Assembly: GCA_003671275.1 (NCBI GenBank) | Contig: QWPB01000108.1 | Location: forward strand, 1 to 64,000 | Direction of reading: 5' to 3' | Length of the DNA: 64,000 nucleotides | Source of the DNA: Planctomycetota bacterium | Lineage (GTDB): Bacteria > Planctomycetota > Planctomycetia > Planctomycetales > Planctomycetaceae | Shown: one piece after another, positions 44,815-54,449 of the stretch | Position numbering within the stretch: position 1 is the stretch's first letter | Layout: every line of letters begins with the position of its first letter | The notes under the pieces: generated by a model | What the model saw: only the letters and a program-made list of their open reading frames with translations | Database searches by the model: none | Told to the model about the DNA's origin: nothing | Program-made: the position numbers and the translations under genes

Positions 44815-46794
44815 CTACATCCGTTCGACGGTCTGAATTCCGAGTAACCCCAGGGCCCTCCCTAGCACCCGCCCAGTCAGTTCCGCGAGCAGGCAGCGGC
44901 TGTTGCGGAGGGCCTCGTCCGCTTCGCCCTTGATGGGGCAATCGTTGTAGAACGCGCTGAAGGCATTGGCCGTTTCGAACAAATACTGCGTCAACTGGTT
45001 GGGACGGTATTCGGCACAGACGGCATCGAGCGCTTCCGGGAACTTGAGAAGCTGCATGGCCAGTGTGCGTTCGGCGGGATGCGACAGTTGAATCTTCGCG
45101 CCCTGCGCGAGGAGCTGGATGGGGTCGATGGAATTCTTGCGGAGGATGCCTTTCGTCCGAGCGAAGGCATACTGAATGTATGTCGCCGTGTCCCCTTCTT
45201 TGGCGAGCATCTTTTCCCAGTCGAAGACATAGTCACTCTCGCGGGCATGATGCAGATCGGCGTACTTGATCCCGCCGATGCCGATGATTTCGGCGACCGA
45301 CTGGCGGGCGGCATCGTCGAGCGGCTCTTCGCCCTTGTCGGCCTTCTGCGCCTCGTTGAGATCGACGATCGTGCGGGCTTCCTTCACCGCTTCATCGAGC
45401 AGGCTCTCCAGCCCGACCGTGTCGCCATCGCGCGTCTTGTAGGGGCGCCGATCCTTGCCCATCACCGTGCCGAAGTTCACATGTCGCAGGTCGACCTGGG
45501 CAATCCCCCACTTCGCCACCGTCTTGAACAACAACTCGAAATGTTCCGACTGCCGCGTATCGACGACGTACAGGATCTCATTGGCCTGCAGTTCACCCAC
45601 GCGGTACTGAATCGTGGCCAGGTCCGTCGTGGCATACGTGAATGCCCCGTCCCCCTTCTGCACGATGAATGGGGCTTCGTTCCCCTCAATGAAGACGCAC
45701 ATCGCCCCATCGCTCGCGACGGCCATGCCGCTGGACTTCAGCGACTCCACCACCCCCGCCAGCATGGGGTTGAACCAGCTTTCACCGAGAGTCAAATCGA
45801 ACTGAATCCCCAGACGCTGATACACCCCTTGCAAGGCGGCCAGGCATTCCGGCATGAACTCGTTCCACAGACGCAGGTTCTCCGCATTCCCGGCGTGTAG
45901 CTTGGCCGTTTCATCCCGAGCAGCGCGGGCAATGTTCGAGTGGGCGTTCGCGAGGGCCAACTCGGCGGCATTCGTCTCGACCCGCTCGATCTTCTTGGCT
46001 AGCGAGGCCGTCTCGTCCTTCAGTCCCTCGATCTGTGACCGCAACTTTTTGATGGCCTTCTCGGCCTCTTTGTCAGCGGGGTCTTTACTCCCCTTGGGAG
46101 GCACTGGTGTGGCGGCCAGTTCTCGTTCAGCGACCTCTAACTCCCTCTTCTTCCCCGGCAGTTCGCTGCGGGCCTCCAGGAAGTCGCTCAGTCGGTTCAC
46201 CAGTCGGTACAATCGCGCCAGTTCCGCCACCGGCGTCCGAGTATACGCGTCATTGTCCAGGAAATTCTTGTACCCATAGATGATCATCCCGAACTGGGTG
46301 CCCCAGTCGCCGATGTGGTTGTCGCTGATGACCCGGTGGCCGAGGAATTTCAGCGTGCGGTAGAGCGAGTCGCCGATCACGGAGCTGCGCAGGTGGCCGA
46401 CGTGCATCGGCTTGGCGACGTTCGGGGACGAGAAATCGATCACGATCGTCCGCGCGGGGCGGGGCGGTTCAACTCCCAGCCGGTCATCGGTCAGGAGCCT
46501 GTTGACCTCGCTCGTGATCAGATCATCCCGCAGCCGCAGATTGATGAACCCCGGCCCGGCGATCTCAACTTCGTTGCACAGATCCTGCAAGTGGACCTTC
46601 TCGGCAATCTTGGCGGCCAGTTCTTTGGGATTCAGGCCGTGCCGCTTGGCGAGCGGCATGGCGCAGTTTGCCTGGAAATCGCCGAAGCGCGTGTCCTGCG
46701 CCGGGCGGACCATCGAGACAAACGGCGCGGGATCGTCCGCGTAATCGGCGAGGACCGGGGCAAACCGCTGTTGCAGGAGACGCAGGAGATTCAT
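44815..46794 (-). CDS. argS: Arginyl-tRNA synthetase with a coiled-coil insertion
   Basis: Class I synthetase charging tRNA-Arg. The HIGH-type motif is HVGH in NVAKPMHVGHLRSSVIG, the KMSKS position is degenerate (FGTVMGKDRRPYKTRDGDTV), and DWGTQFGMII is typical. From about residue 205 to 290 there is a highly charged, helical insertion (KKRELEVAERELAATPVPPK, KAIKKLRSQIEGLKDETASLAKKIE) that I do not see in the Escherichia coli enzyme. This gives 659 residues against about 577. The ATG at 46794 (MNLLRLLQQRFAPVLADY) was chosen over 46824. The gene is convergent with the PTPS-like gene, 12 bases apart. Confidence 0.96.
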   Translation of the reverse strand: MNLLRLLQQRFAPVLADYADDPAPFVSMVRPAQDTRFGDFQANCAMPLAKRHGLNPKELAAKIAEKVHLQDLCNEVEIAGPGFINLRLRDDLITSEVNRLLTDDRLGVEPPRPARTIVIDFSSPNVAKPMHVGHLRSSVIGDSLYRTLKFLGHRVISDNHIGDWGTQFGMIIYGYKNFLDNDAYTRTPVAELARLYRLVNRLSDFLEARSELPGKKRELEVAERELAATPVPPKGSKDPADKEAEKAIKKLRSQIEGLKDETASLAKKIERVETNAAELALANAHSNIARAARDETAKLHAGNAENLRLWNEFMPECLAALQGVYQRLGIQFDLTLGESWFNPMLAGVVESLKSSGMAVASDGAMCVFIEGNEAPFIVQKGDGAFTYATTDLATIQYRVGELQANEILYVVDTRQSEHFELLFKTVAKWGIAQVDLRHVNFGTVMGKDRRPYKTRDGDTVGLESLLDEAVKEARTIVDLNEAQKADKGEEPLDDAARQSVAEIIGIGGIKYADLHHARESDYVFDWEKMLAKEGDTATYIQYAFARTKGILRKNSIDPIQLLAQGAKIQLSHPAERTLAMQLLKFPEALDAVCAEYRPNQLTQYLFETANAFSAFYNDCPIKGEADEALRNSRCLLAELTGRVLGRALGLLGIQTVERM

Positions 46795-47193
46795 GGCAAA
46801 GAACTTCAGGTGAGCCGCGATCAAGCCACCCCGATCGCAAGCGGGAAAGTGTAACGGGTCGTCGAGGAATCGACAGCGGGCTCACACCGCTGGTGTTATT
46901 GATGCCGGGAAATTCGGCGGGTGATTCTGCGGATAATTGGCAGAGAAGCGGGTAACGTCATGAGGGGGTGATGTCTCGGATCGCAACTCCTCGATCCTCT
47001 TTGGCGGGGGGAGGGCTCGATTTTCCGTCTCAAACTATCTTGACATACTTGTGAAAGTCATTCCCAAAGCGAATTGCCTTGACGCCGGGTTTGTGAGATG
47101 ATCGATTCACGCTGATCCGTAGGCGGACGAATGACATCCGTTATGTCAGGTGACGACCAACGCGACAGTGACACGAAGACGCAGGAAGTTCGC
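46795..47193. other. Divergent intergenic region between argS and the cold-shock gene
   Basis: About 400 bases between diverging genes, containing the likely long 5' leader of the cold-shock gene. TTGACA at 47040-47045 and TTGACG at 47079-47084 are possible -35 elements for that gene, but I cannot place good -10 boxes. No other gene recognised. Confidence 0.45.
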
Positions 47194-47391
47194 ATGGCCG
47201 AAGGCACGATCAAGAAGTTGACCGACAAGGGTTTTGGATTCATCAGCACCGGCGGGTCGAAGGACCTGTTTTTCCATTCGAAGAGCCTCCAGGGCGTACG
47301 GTTCGATGAACTGTACGAAGGCCAGAAGGTCTCCTACTCCGAAGGTCAGGGTCCGAAGGGGCCTTGCGCTGAAAACGTCAAGCTGGCTTAG
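47194..47391 (+). CDS. Cold-shock domain protein (CspA family)
   Basis: 65-residue single cold-shock domain that binds single-stranded RNA and DNA. RNP1 is KGFGFI and RNP2 is DLFFH, in the usual order and spacing. The start ATG (MAEGTIKKLTDKGFGF) has AGGAAG upstream. The frame is open to 47131, but those 21 residues are hydrophilic leader. It is slightly shorter than CspA (70). Confidence 0.94.
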   Translation: MAEGTIKKLTDKGFGFISTGGSKDLFFHSKSLQGVRFDELYEGQKVSYSEGQGPKGPCAENVKLA

Positions 47392-47440
47392 TTCCAGTCA
47401 CCATCAATCGACTCTGGCGGGTTGGCCTGATCCCAAACGG

Positions 47441-47776
47441 TTATCGGGCCAGCGAAGAGTCACCGGGTTTCCACTCGCAGTGTGGCGTTGATTCTTTCTG
47501 AATCAACGATTCTTTCTCCCGCCGGGAAAGACCCTTGATCGCATATTCGCGTTTCAGTGCCAGACTGCGACTGGCCTGGATTTCTTGATAGACCAGTTGT
47601 ACCGGGCGTCGGGTCCGGGTGTAGCGGGCTCCTTTTCCGCGATTGTGTTTGGCGAGCCGCTGCTCCACGTTATTCGTCATCCCGGTATACAGCGTGCTGT
47701 CCTGGCAGCGGACCAGATACACAAACCACAACTCTCCGGTGGCTTGTTTCGTTGTGGTGGGCAAATTAACAGCCAC
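47441..47776 (-). CDS. GIY-YIG endonuclease-domain protein (YhbQ-like)
   Basis: Small protein of about 111 residues with the GIY-YIG fold: WFVYLVRCQDSTLYTGMTNNVEQRLAKHN, in which Tyr of FVYLV and Tyr of YTG occupy the motif, then RRPVQLVYQEIQASRSLALKREYAIKGLSRREKE. Single-domain members are thought to be DNA endonucleases or repair proteins. The reading frame is open to 47950, but upstream residues do not fit. I favour the GTG at 47776, preceded by GGGGG, although a short palindrome (AACACCGGTGTT at 47798-47809) just upstream may be an operator. Confidence 0.88.
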   Translation of the reverse strand: MAVNLPTTTKQATGELWFVYLVRCQDSTLYTGMTNNVEQRLAKHNRGKGARYTRTRRPVQLVYQEIQASRSLALKREYAIKGLSRREKESLIQKESTPHCEWKPGDSSLAR

Positions 47777-48007
47777 AAGGCCCCCATTCGGGTAAACAAC
47801 ACCGGTGTTTGTCCTGTCATTTCCTATCGGCAGGGGGCCGGGTGTACCTTGAAACCTCGAAGGGACGCACAATTGGCTCTGGTGAATTCCTGTTGTGATC
47901 ACCGACGCGGGGGTGAATGGCACCGATGTTTGGAACAGGTTATCCACCAAGCAAGAGGGTCAGGCCCTGCAGCCTGATCCTGGTACACAGTCACTGAATT
48001 CGGGGAA

Positions 48008-49540
48008 CTACGGAATAAGCCAGAACATTGTGATTGCCACAGCCGTCGGGAACAGGGCTCCCAGAAACAGGCCCAGTGGGCTGATTCCGGTGCCTTCGAA
48101 GGCTTTGGAGGTTTGCAAAATCCCCGCCCCCGCGGGATTCGGGGCATTGGCAATCACGGTCAGTCCCCCGCCGGTGACAGCTCCCGCTGCCAGGGCGTAC
48201 TTCAATTCGGGGTTCATTCCCTCGACCAGCGAGCCCAGGTACGTCAAAGCGGCATTGTCGGTAATCGCGGTCAGACCCGTGGCTCCGAAGTACAACGCGG
48301 TGCTGCCGAGTTGAGCGATCAGTGGCTGAAGCCAGTATTGCTGCAACTCGCCCATCGTGACGAGTCCCGCCAGGAAAAATCCAACGAGCAGCCCTTCGCG
48401 GAGTTTGAGCGGATCCTGGTACTCCTTCGTCGCGGTGACCAGGCCTAGGAAGATCATGAACACGCCGAACAAGATGTCGGAGTGGTGGGAAAAACCCACC
48501 ATCGCCGCGAGAAATGTGAGGTGCAAGCCCGTGAGCCAGTTGGGAATTGGACCACCTTCCGCTGGGGCTGCGGGGATTGCTGCCAGTTCTTTTCGGAAGA
48601 TGCCTGCAAACACGATGGTCGAAATCACACAACTAGCGAAGGCCCGCCAGCCAAAGTGGGTGAGCATATGCAGCGTGTCCCAGTTCCACTTCTTCGCAAC
48701 CATCACGATCGGGGGAGCTGCAAAATGGGTCAGAGTACCACCGATGGAGATATTGACGAACAGTAGTCCCAGCAGGGCGTAGGCCAGATTTCGGCTGATT
48801 TGCTGATCGAAATACCGACGTTTCAGCATCATGGCCAGCAGGGTCATGGCCGCTGGTTCTGTAATAAACGAGCCGAGCAGGGGGCCCACGGAGAGTGATG
48901 TCAGAAAGAACGCCAATCCCTGGGGAAAGGGCAGCCATCCAGCCAGTTGGCTGATGATCTTTTCGGCCAGAGTCACGACGGGGCGCGTGGCAGCGACCAC
49001 CATGACTGCCATCACGAATTTTGGCTCGTTGAAGCTGCCCTTGTCGCTCAAGAATTGGATATAGGCAACGGCTTGTTCCAGAGAACCGCGAAAGACCATG
49101 ATCATCGAGAACAAGACGGCGGCCCAGACTCCAAACACCACTTCCGTCTCGGCCAGGAAGTGATACAGATTCTCCTGCATCGAGCCTTCGGGATATTTGT
49201 GGGCCTGTGTGGCGAAATACTTCACGGAGAAGGTGTGCAGAATCGCCAGCGTGAATAGAAAAGTCGCCAGGTATTCGACGCTGCGGGTCCGCTGGAAGGT
49301 CAACGTGTGGTGACCGTCAGCGTGTTCCGCAGCCACAGCCGCAGTTGGGACGGCCGTTTTCGGAGTCTCCGCAGCACTGAGGGGCCCCGCACAGGCCAGT
49401 ACCCAGAGAGCCAGGCCGAACATCACCCAGCGGCTGGTAAGGAGTGCATTGGCCCAGCAGCCCCCCCAGAAAGCAGTAGGGGAGAGCGGGATGTGGGCTG
49501 GGGGGAATCGTGTGGCGGCGGTGGTGGAAGATTGGCTCAA
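48008..49540 (-). CDS. Putative Na+/H+ antiporter
   Basis: 510-residue polytopic membrane protein with an N-terminal signal-like segment followed by about 11 transmembrane helices (for example SVEYLATFLFTLAILHTF, LFSMIMVFRGSLEQAV, FFLTSLSVGPLLGSF, NLAYALLGLLFVNISIGGTLTHF). The motif TALYFGATGLTAITDNAALTYLGSLVEG and AGAVTGGGLTVIANAPNPAG match the predicted Na+/H+ antiporter family from memory. Ion selectivity is inferred. The start is a TTG at 49540 with AAGGGA 7 bases upstream. It is transcribed away from the PVC-type dehydrogenase gene. Confidence 0.82.
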   Translation of the reverse strand: MSQSSTTAATRFPPAHIPLSPTAFWGGCWANALLTSRWVMFGLALWVLACAGPLSAAETPKTAVPTAAVAAEHADGHHTLTFQRTRSVEYLATFLFTLAILHTFSVKYFATQAHKYPEGSMQENLYHFLAETEVVFGVWAAVLFSMIMVFRGSLEQAVAYIQFLSDKGSFNEPKFVMAVMVVAATRPVVTLAEKIISQLAGWLPFPQGLAFFLTSLSVGPLLGSFITEPAAMTLLAMMLKRRYFDQQISRNLAYALLGLLFVNISIGGTLTHFAAPPIVMVAKKWNWDTLHMLTHFGWRAFASCVISTIVFAGIFRKELAAIPAAPAEGGPIPNWLTGLHLTFLAAMVGFSHHSDILFGVFMIFLGLVTATKEYQDPLKLREGLLVGFFLAGLVTMGELQQYWLQPLIAQLGSTALYFGATGLTAITDNAALTYLGSLVEGMNPELKYALAAGAVTGGGLTVIANAPNPAGAGILQTSKAFEGTGISPLGLFLGALFPTAVAITMFWLIP

Positions 49541-49728
49541 CGGTCATCCCTTCACAACGTAAGTGTTCGTCGATGGTTCCGAACCAGCTGCGAAAACCAT
49601 GTAGACGATTCTAGGGGATGATGGTCGAGCCTCCGACCCCGAAACCGCGTATTGCCTCAAAATTGGAATCGGGAATATAGTCCGCTCCGCTCAGCACTTC
49701 CGTCACTCCGACTTGGGCAGTCCCTCCT

Positions 49729-52700
49729 ATGTTGCATGATGCGACATTGAAATCGTTCCGATCCATCGGCTTTCGGGTATTGACCGTCATGGCCAGCCTC
49801 GGGATGTGCTTTCCCCTGCTGGCATACGGAGAAGATGCGCTGGGAGTGCGTGTGCCGGAGGGGTTCGAAGTCACGCTCTATGCCGATGACGAATTGGCCC
49901 ATGACATATACGCGATGACCATCGACGCTCAAGGGCGGATCGTGGTTTCCGGGGCCGGTTATGTGCGTGTGCTGATTGACTCGGATCATGATGGGAAGGC
50001 CGATACCTTTTCGCAATTTTCCGATGAGCCCAAGTCCGGGGCCCAGGGGATGTACTTTCATGGCCGCGATCTGATCTGCTTGGGCGATCAGGGGTTGCAG
50101 CGGTACACCGATAAAGACGCTGATGGCAAGGCCGATGGTCCGCCCCAGGTGTTTATCAAGCTGAACACGGGCGGCGAACACGATGCCCATGCGATCCGGA
50201 AAGGGCCGGACGGTTGGTGGTATCTGATCTGCGGCAACATGGCGGGTGTCAACGAGAAGTACAACTCGCTGCCACATCCTCCGGTCAAGGTACCGCGCGC
50301 CGGGACGATGTTGCGGTTTTCTCCCGATCTGACCCAGGGCGAGATCATCGCCCATGGACTACGGAACGCCTATGACTTTGACTTCAATGCCTTCGGCGAT
50401 CTGTACACCTTTGATAGTGATGGGGAAAAGGAAATCACGTTGCCGTGGTATGAGCCGACCCGGCTGTACCATCTGGTTCCCGGGGCGGATTGCGGCTGGT
50501 TTTCGAAGAGCTACAAGCGGCCCGAGTATTTCCTCGACATGCCACCGGTGTTGAAGTCGTTTGGTCGCAGTTCACCCACAGGATTGGTGACTTATCGCCA
50601 TACGCAGTTTCCCGCCCAGTATCAGGGGGCACTGTTCGCGCTCGACTGGACGTACGGCCGCGTCTGGGCAATGCCCATGGAAGCCGACGGTTCGACATGG
50701 TCCACCCAGCCCATTGAGTTCATGACCGCTGTAGGCGAGCATGGTTTTGCTCCAACCGATGCCGACGTGGGCCCCGACGGATCGCTGTATGTCTGCGTTG
50801 GAGGCCGCGGAACGCGGGGGGCAGTTTACCGCGTTCGACGAGCGTCCCAGGAGCCCGCACGAATCCAGCCACCAGTCGGAACCCAGGAATCCGTTGATGA
50901 AAAACTCGCCCGTTGTCTGACCGCACCACAGCCATTGAGCAGCTGGTCGCGGGCCCAGTGGGAACCACTGGCCAAGGAACTGAAGGCTCCGGTTTTCGTG
51001 GAAGCAGCATTGGATGCCAGCCGGTCGCCTGCGGAACGGGTGCGGGCCATTGAAATTCTGACCGAGAAATTTGGCGGTCTTGACGCCGACATGCTGGCTC
51101 GAATGACGGAGTCGAATTCGACCGCTGTTAAGGCTCGGGCGGCCTGGTCACTGGGCCGGACCTCGCCCGCCACTCCCAGTACCGAGTACTTGCGAGCCTG
51201 CCTGATGGACAAGCAGCCGCTGGTCGTGCGGATGGCGCTGGAGTCGCTGGAAGCAGCCGATGACGAGATCCTCCAAGAACTGGCCCTGTCGATTGCCGCC
51301 CAATTGGCCAGCAATGACCGGCTGGTTCGGCAAACCGCGATCCGTGTTCTGTCGCGGGCTTCCGTCCCAACCTACCACACCATCTCCGAAGAAGCTGTCA
51401 AACGCGGATGGCAGGCTGGTGTGTCGGTGGCGGTGGCCTTCACGAATCGACGGCAGACGATTCACTCCTACCCGATCGGGATTGCTACTCGCATTCTGCA
51501 GCGGGATCACAGTGAGGCTCTCAAGCTGGAGGCCGCGCGGTTACTGCAGCTGGCGCTCGGGGATCTGCATGCCACCGAGGGAACGATTCCCGAGACGTTC
51601 ATCGGCTACACCAGTCGGACACAGCTGGCCCCCCACGCGGAAAAGCTGTCGGAACTCAATGCCGCGTTTTCCAGTTTCTATCCGAGTGGATTCGAGCTGG
51701 TCGATCTGGAAATTGAGCGAGCCATGGCGATGGCCCAGCCATCGGATCCCGTACTGCTGGAGAAATTGCTCTCGCAGATCGGGGATCAGTCCCACCCTGT
51801 CGCGGACATTCACCGGCTGATCGTGGCCTCGCGGTTAAAGATCACCCCCACCGAAGCCCAGCGCGTTCAGGTGGCCCAGTCGCTGGTTCGCCTGGAGGGG
51901 AAGATCAAGGCCCGCAGTCTGCCTCAGGACAGTGACTGGGATGACCGGATTTCGGAATTGTTTGCATCGCTGGTCGAACAGGACAACGAGCTGACAGCGG
52001 CCATGCTGGCCCAGCCGGAGTTTGGTCAACCGGGACATGTGATCTTTGCCTCGGAGTTCTTTGAGTCACAGTATGCCACCCTGGCGAAGGCGTTTGTCGA
52101 CAAGATTCAGGTTGACCCGAACTATGTCTGGTCGACCGATGTGATATTCCTGCTGGGGGGGAGTCCGGACGAAGCGCTGCGGGATCTGGTGCGAGGGCAG
52201 TTTGACAATTTTGCCCTCCGGAATGCCGTCCTGCTTTCGCTGTCCGAGAACCCCACAGATGTGGACCGGGACAAGTTCATTGCCGGACTGGAGAGTGCTC
52301 CAGTCGATGTGATGGCTGAGTGCGTGAAAGCCCTGCTACTGCTGCCCGGCAGTGATTCCGCTCTGGAAAATGTGGCATTGCTGCGGGCGTTTCGCAAGAT
52401 GTCACCCGTTGATCAGGAACTGCTGGTACGCGATCAGCTCGAAGAGATTCTGCGGCGGAATCTGACGCAGAACTTTGGGTATCAGGCCGGACGTGAAGGA
52501 GATTCGCAGGTCGCCGTGGTCGAACAGTGGACCGCACACATTCAACAGACCTACCCGGAAGAGTTTGCCCGTCAGTCGGGGGACACGCAGCAGGGAATCG
52601 ACGAGCTGCGGACATTCCTGACCCAGGTGAACTGGGAGCAGGGTAACCCGGCACGCGGGGAAGTGCTGTTTGCACAACGGGCGTGTATCCAGTGTCATGG

Positions 52701-53091
52701 AAATCGGGCGGCATTGGGACCGGATCTGCATGGTGTGGCGACCCGTTTTTCACGTGAGGATCTGTTCACTGCGATTGCCCTGCCGAATCGGGATGTGTCG
52801 CCGCGCTATCAGACGACTTTGATCGAGACGCAGGATGGCCGGATCTTCACGGGGATGAATGTTTACGAAGCGATTGACGCCGTCGTCATTCGCAACGCGG
52901 CCAATCAGACCTTTCGCATCGAGATGGACCAGATTGAGACTCGGAAGACCCTGTCGAATTCATTGATGCCCACCGGGCTGCTCAAGGATCTGACCCCGTC
53001 CGATTATGCGGACCTGTACGCATTTTTGCGGTCGATGAGTGCTCCCGCAGTGCAGGCCGCCAGTAACGCCATCGAGGACCAGGTCGAGTAG
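49729..53091 (+). CDS. PVC-type membrane-bound dehydrogenase with haem-c domain
   Basis: 1120 residues. Signal peptide at about 12-34 (FRVLTVMASLGMCFPLLAYGED). Residues about 36-370 are a beta-propeller-like dehydrogenase (VRVPEGFEVTLYADDELAHD, GGEHDAHAIRKGPDGWWYL, HGLRNAYDFDFNAFGDLYT, YVCVGGRGTRGAVYRV). The middle is HEAT-like and helical (RAIEILTEKFGG, AIRVLSRASVPTYHTI). The C-terminus is cytochrome-c-like with RACIQCHGNR, CxxCH at 986-990, and GPDLHGVATRFSREDLFTAI. These proteins are abundant in planctomycetes and are annotated as dehydrogenases; the physiological substrate is not known. Confidence 0.92.
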   Translation: MLHDATLKSFRSIGFRVLTVMASLGMCFPLLAYGEDALGVRVPEGFEVTLYADDELAHDIYAMTIDAQGRIVVSGAGYVRVLIDSDHDGKADTFSQFSDEPKSGAQGMYFHGRDLICLGDQGLQRYTDKDADGKADGPPQVFIKLNTGGEHDAHAIRKGPDGWWYLICGNMAGVNEKYNSLPHPPVKVPRAGTMLRFSPDLTQGEIIAHGLRNAYDFDFNAFGDLYTFDSDGEKEITLPWYEPTRLYHLVPGADCGWFSKSYKRPEYFLDMPPVLKSFGRSSPTGLVTYRHTQFPAQYQGALFALDWTYGRVWAMPMEADGSTWSTQPIEFMTAVGEHGFAPTDADVGPDGSLYVCVGGRGTRGAVYRVRRASQEPARIQPPVGTQESVDEKLARCLTAPQPLSSWSRAQWEPLAKELKAPVFVEAALDASRSPAERVRAIEILTEKFGGLDADMLARMTESNSTAVKARAAWSLGRTSPATPSTEYLRACLMDKQPLVVRMALESLEAADDEILQELALSIAAQLASNDRLVRQTAIRVLSRASVPTYHTISEEAVKRGWQAGVSVAVAFTNRRQTIHSYPIGIATRILQRDHSEALKLEAARLLQLALGDLHATEGTIPETFIGYTSRTQLAPHAEKLSELNAAFSSFYPSGFELVDLEIERAMAMAQPSDPVLLEKLLSQIGDQSHPVADIHRLIVASRLKITPTEAQRVQVAQSLVRLEGKIKARSLPQDSDWDDRISELFASLVEQDNELTAAMLAQPEFGQPGHVIFASEFFESQYATLAKAFVDKIQVDPNYVWSTDVIFLLGGSPDEALRDLVRGQFDNFALRNAVLLSLSENPTDVDRDKFIAGLESAPVDVMAECVKALLLLPGSDSALENVALLRAFRKMSPVDQELLVRDQLEEILRRNLTQNFGYQAGREGDSQVAVVEQWTAHIQQTYPEEFARQSGDTQQGIDELRTFLTQVNWEQGNPARGEVLFAQRACIQCHGNRAALGPDLHGVATRFSREDLFTAIALPNRDVSPRYQTTLIETQDGRIFTGMNVYEAIDAVVIRNAANQTFRIEMDQIETRKTLSNSLMPTGLLKDLTPSDYADLYAFLRSMSAPAVQAASNAIEDQVE

Positions 53092-53298
53092 GACAATGAC
53101 TGGTGAGATGTACCGGGGTGTTCAGTTTTCGAACCCCAGTTTCATGGATTGAGTCGAAAACGAAACGTCGGTAGTCGACGGCTGGTGACGATCTTACCAC
53201 CGTACTTTGAACAAGTTAGGAGTCTCTTTCCTTTCGGATGGACATCGTGGCGCAGTTTTTGCAGCCTTGGGAGATGGCCGCCCAGAAGAACCCGCCTC

Positions 53299-53520
53299 AT
53301 GTCCACTTCCATTACACAGACCGAACGCATTCGCCGCTCTCTGACTCAGGGACGTGGCATGGATGGTGTTTTTGTCACCCTGCTGGGAATCGCAGGCGTT
53401 GTATTCATTGTTTTAGTGCTGGTGTTTGGCCTGCGTCGTGCGGAATCCAGGGCCAATGAAGCGGCCGACGAAACCCACGTGGAAGCACCGGAAATTTCGT
53501 CCGATATCGGGACGTTGTAA
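53299..53520 (+). CDS. Small single-pass membrane protein
   Basis: 73 residues starting at MSTSITQTERIRRSL, with an AGAAGAA upstream. It has one transmembrane helix (VFVTLLGIAGVVFIVLVLVFGL) flanked by basic residues (GLRRAESR), then an acidic tail (ETHVEAPEISSDIGTL). Unknown family. The downstream ubiX is convergent. Confidence 0.55.
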   Translation: MSTSITQTERIRRSLTQGRGMDGVFVTLLGIAGVVFIVLVLVFGLRRAESRANEAADETHVEAPEISSDIGTL

Positions 53521-53619
53521 GTGCCGGAAGGCGTGAGGGGAGCGTGTCCGGGAGCGTGTCGCCGAATGGAAGCCCATTGAACTCTCGATGCATCCGGTAA
53601 CGGGTGTCCGCCCACCGGC

Positions 53620-54282
53620 TCAGAATTCGTCGCCGGGCAGGTCAATGCTCCAGCGCCGAACCAGAGGGCAGGCCATCTCCAACTGGTCACAGATTCGTGA
53701 GATGACGAAATCGATCAGATCCATCAGTGTCAGCGGCTGATGGTAAAACCCGGGCATCGCGGGCAAGACGATCCCTCCGGCTTCGGTAATCTTTCGCATG
53801 TTGTCCAACTGGATCAGGCCCAGCGGGGTCTCACGAGGGACCACGATCAGCTTACGGCGTTCCTTAAGGTGTACATCCGCCGCCCGCTGGATCAGGTTGG
53901 TGGACATCCCCTGAGCCACGGAGGCCAGTGTTCCCATCGAACAGGGACAGATTACCATCCCGCTGGTAGGGAACGACCCGCTGGCGATTCCCGCCGAGTA
54001 GTCCTGGTAGCTGTGGACAATCAACGTTCCGGGCGGGACCGTGGGGGGGATGGCTTTTCGTTCCTGCCACCAAGGGAGGGACGCGGATCGTAACTTTTCG
54101 GCGGTGATTCCTCCGGCCAGGGAAAGTTGCAGTTCTACTTCGAAGACACGATGTGCGGCGGGGCTGGCGATCAGATGGACGTGGCCCCCCTGAGCTAACA
54201 GCACTTCGACCAGCCGCACGCCATACGCCGCGCCACTGGCCCCCGTGAATGCCACGACAAACTGTTTGGTTGATCCGCTCAT
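53620..54282 (-). CDS. ubiX: Flavin prenyltransferase
   Basis: Attaches dimethylallyl to FMN to make prenylated FMN, the cofactor of UbiD decarboxylases. The N-terminal TGASGAAYGVRLVEVLL is the FMN-binding signature. TSGMVICPCSMGTLASVAQG and LIVVPRETPLGLIQLDNMRKITEAGGIVLPAMPGFYHQP are UbiX-typical. The ATG at 54282 is preceded by GGGG-containing sequence and gives 220 residues, close to the family's usual size. TATAAT at 54313-54318 on the minus strand, about 30 bases upstream, may be the -10 box. No ubiD gene is in the window. Confidence 0.96.
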   Translation of the reverse strand: MSGSTKQFVVAFTGASGAAYGVRLVEVLLAQGGHVHLIASPAAHRVFEVELQLSLAGGITAEKLRSASLPWWQERKAIPPTVPPGTLIVHSYQDYSAGIASGSFPTSGMVICPCSMGTLASVAQGMSTNLIQRAADVHLKERRKLIVVPRETPLGLIQLDNMRKITEAGGIVLPAMPGFYHQPLTLMDLIDFVISRICDQLEMACPLVRRWSIDLPGDEF

Positions 54283-54312
54283 CCGCATCCCCACATTGTG
54301 GACTGATGCGGG

Positions 54313-54318
54313 ATTATA
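54313..54318 (-). promoter_or_regulatory. Possible -10 element of ubiX
   Basis: TATAAT on the minus strand, about 30 bases upstream of the ubiX start. No good -35 match at the usual distance, so this is tentative. Confidence 0.3.
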
Positions 54319-54449
54319 GCAGCCCAACGGCGCGCTCCGCCGGGAAAAGGTACTGCCAAACGTTCCTGCGTGGAACAAGATGGCCCACACTCACCCCGAG
54401 GACGGATCGTCGGGTGAACCATGCATTGCGGACGTACGTATTGGCGGCG

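Noticed and set aside
47040-47068. Promoter for the cold-shock gene from TTGACA at 47040
   Set aside because: The -35 match is perfect, but the expected -10 position reads CCCAAA, so I did not list it as a promoter.
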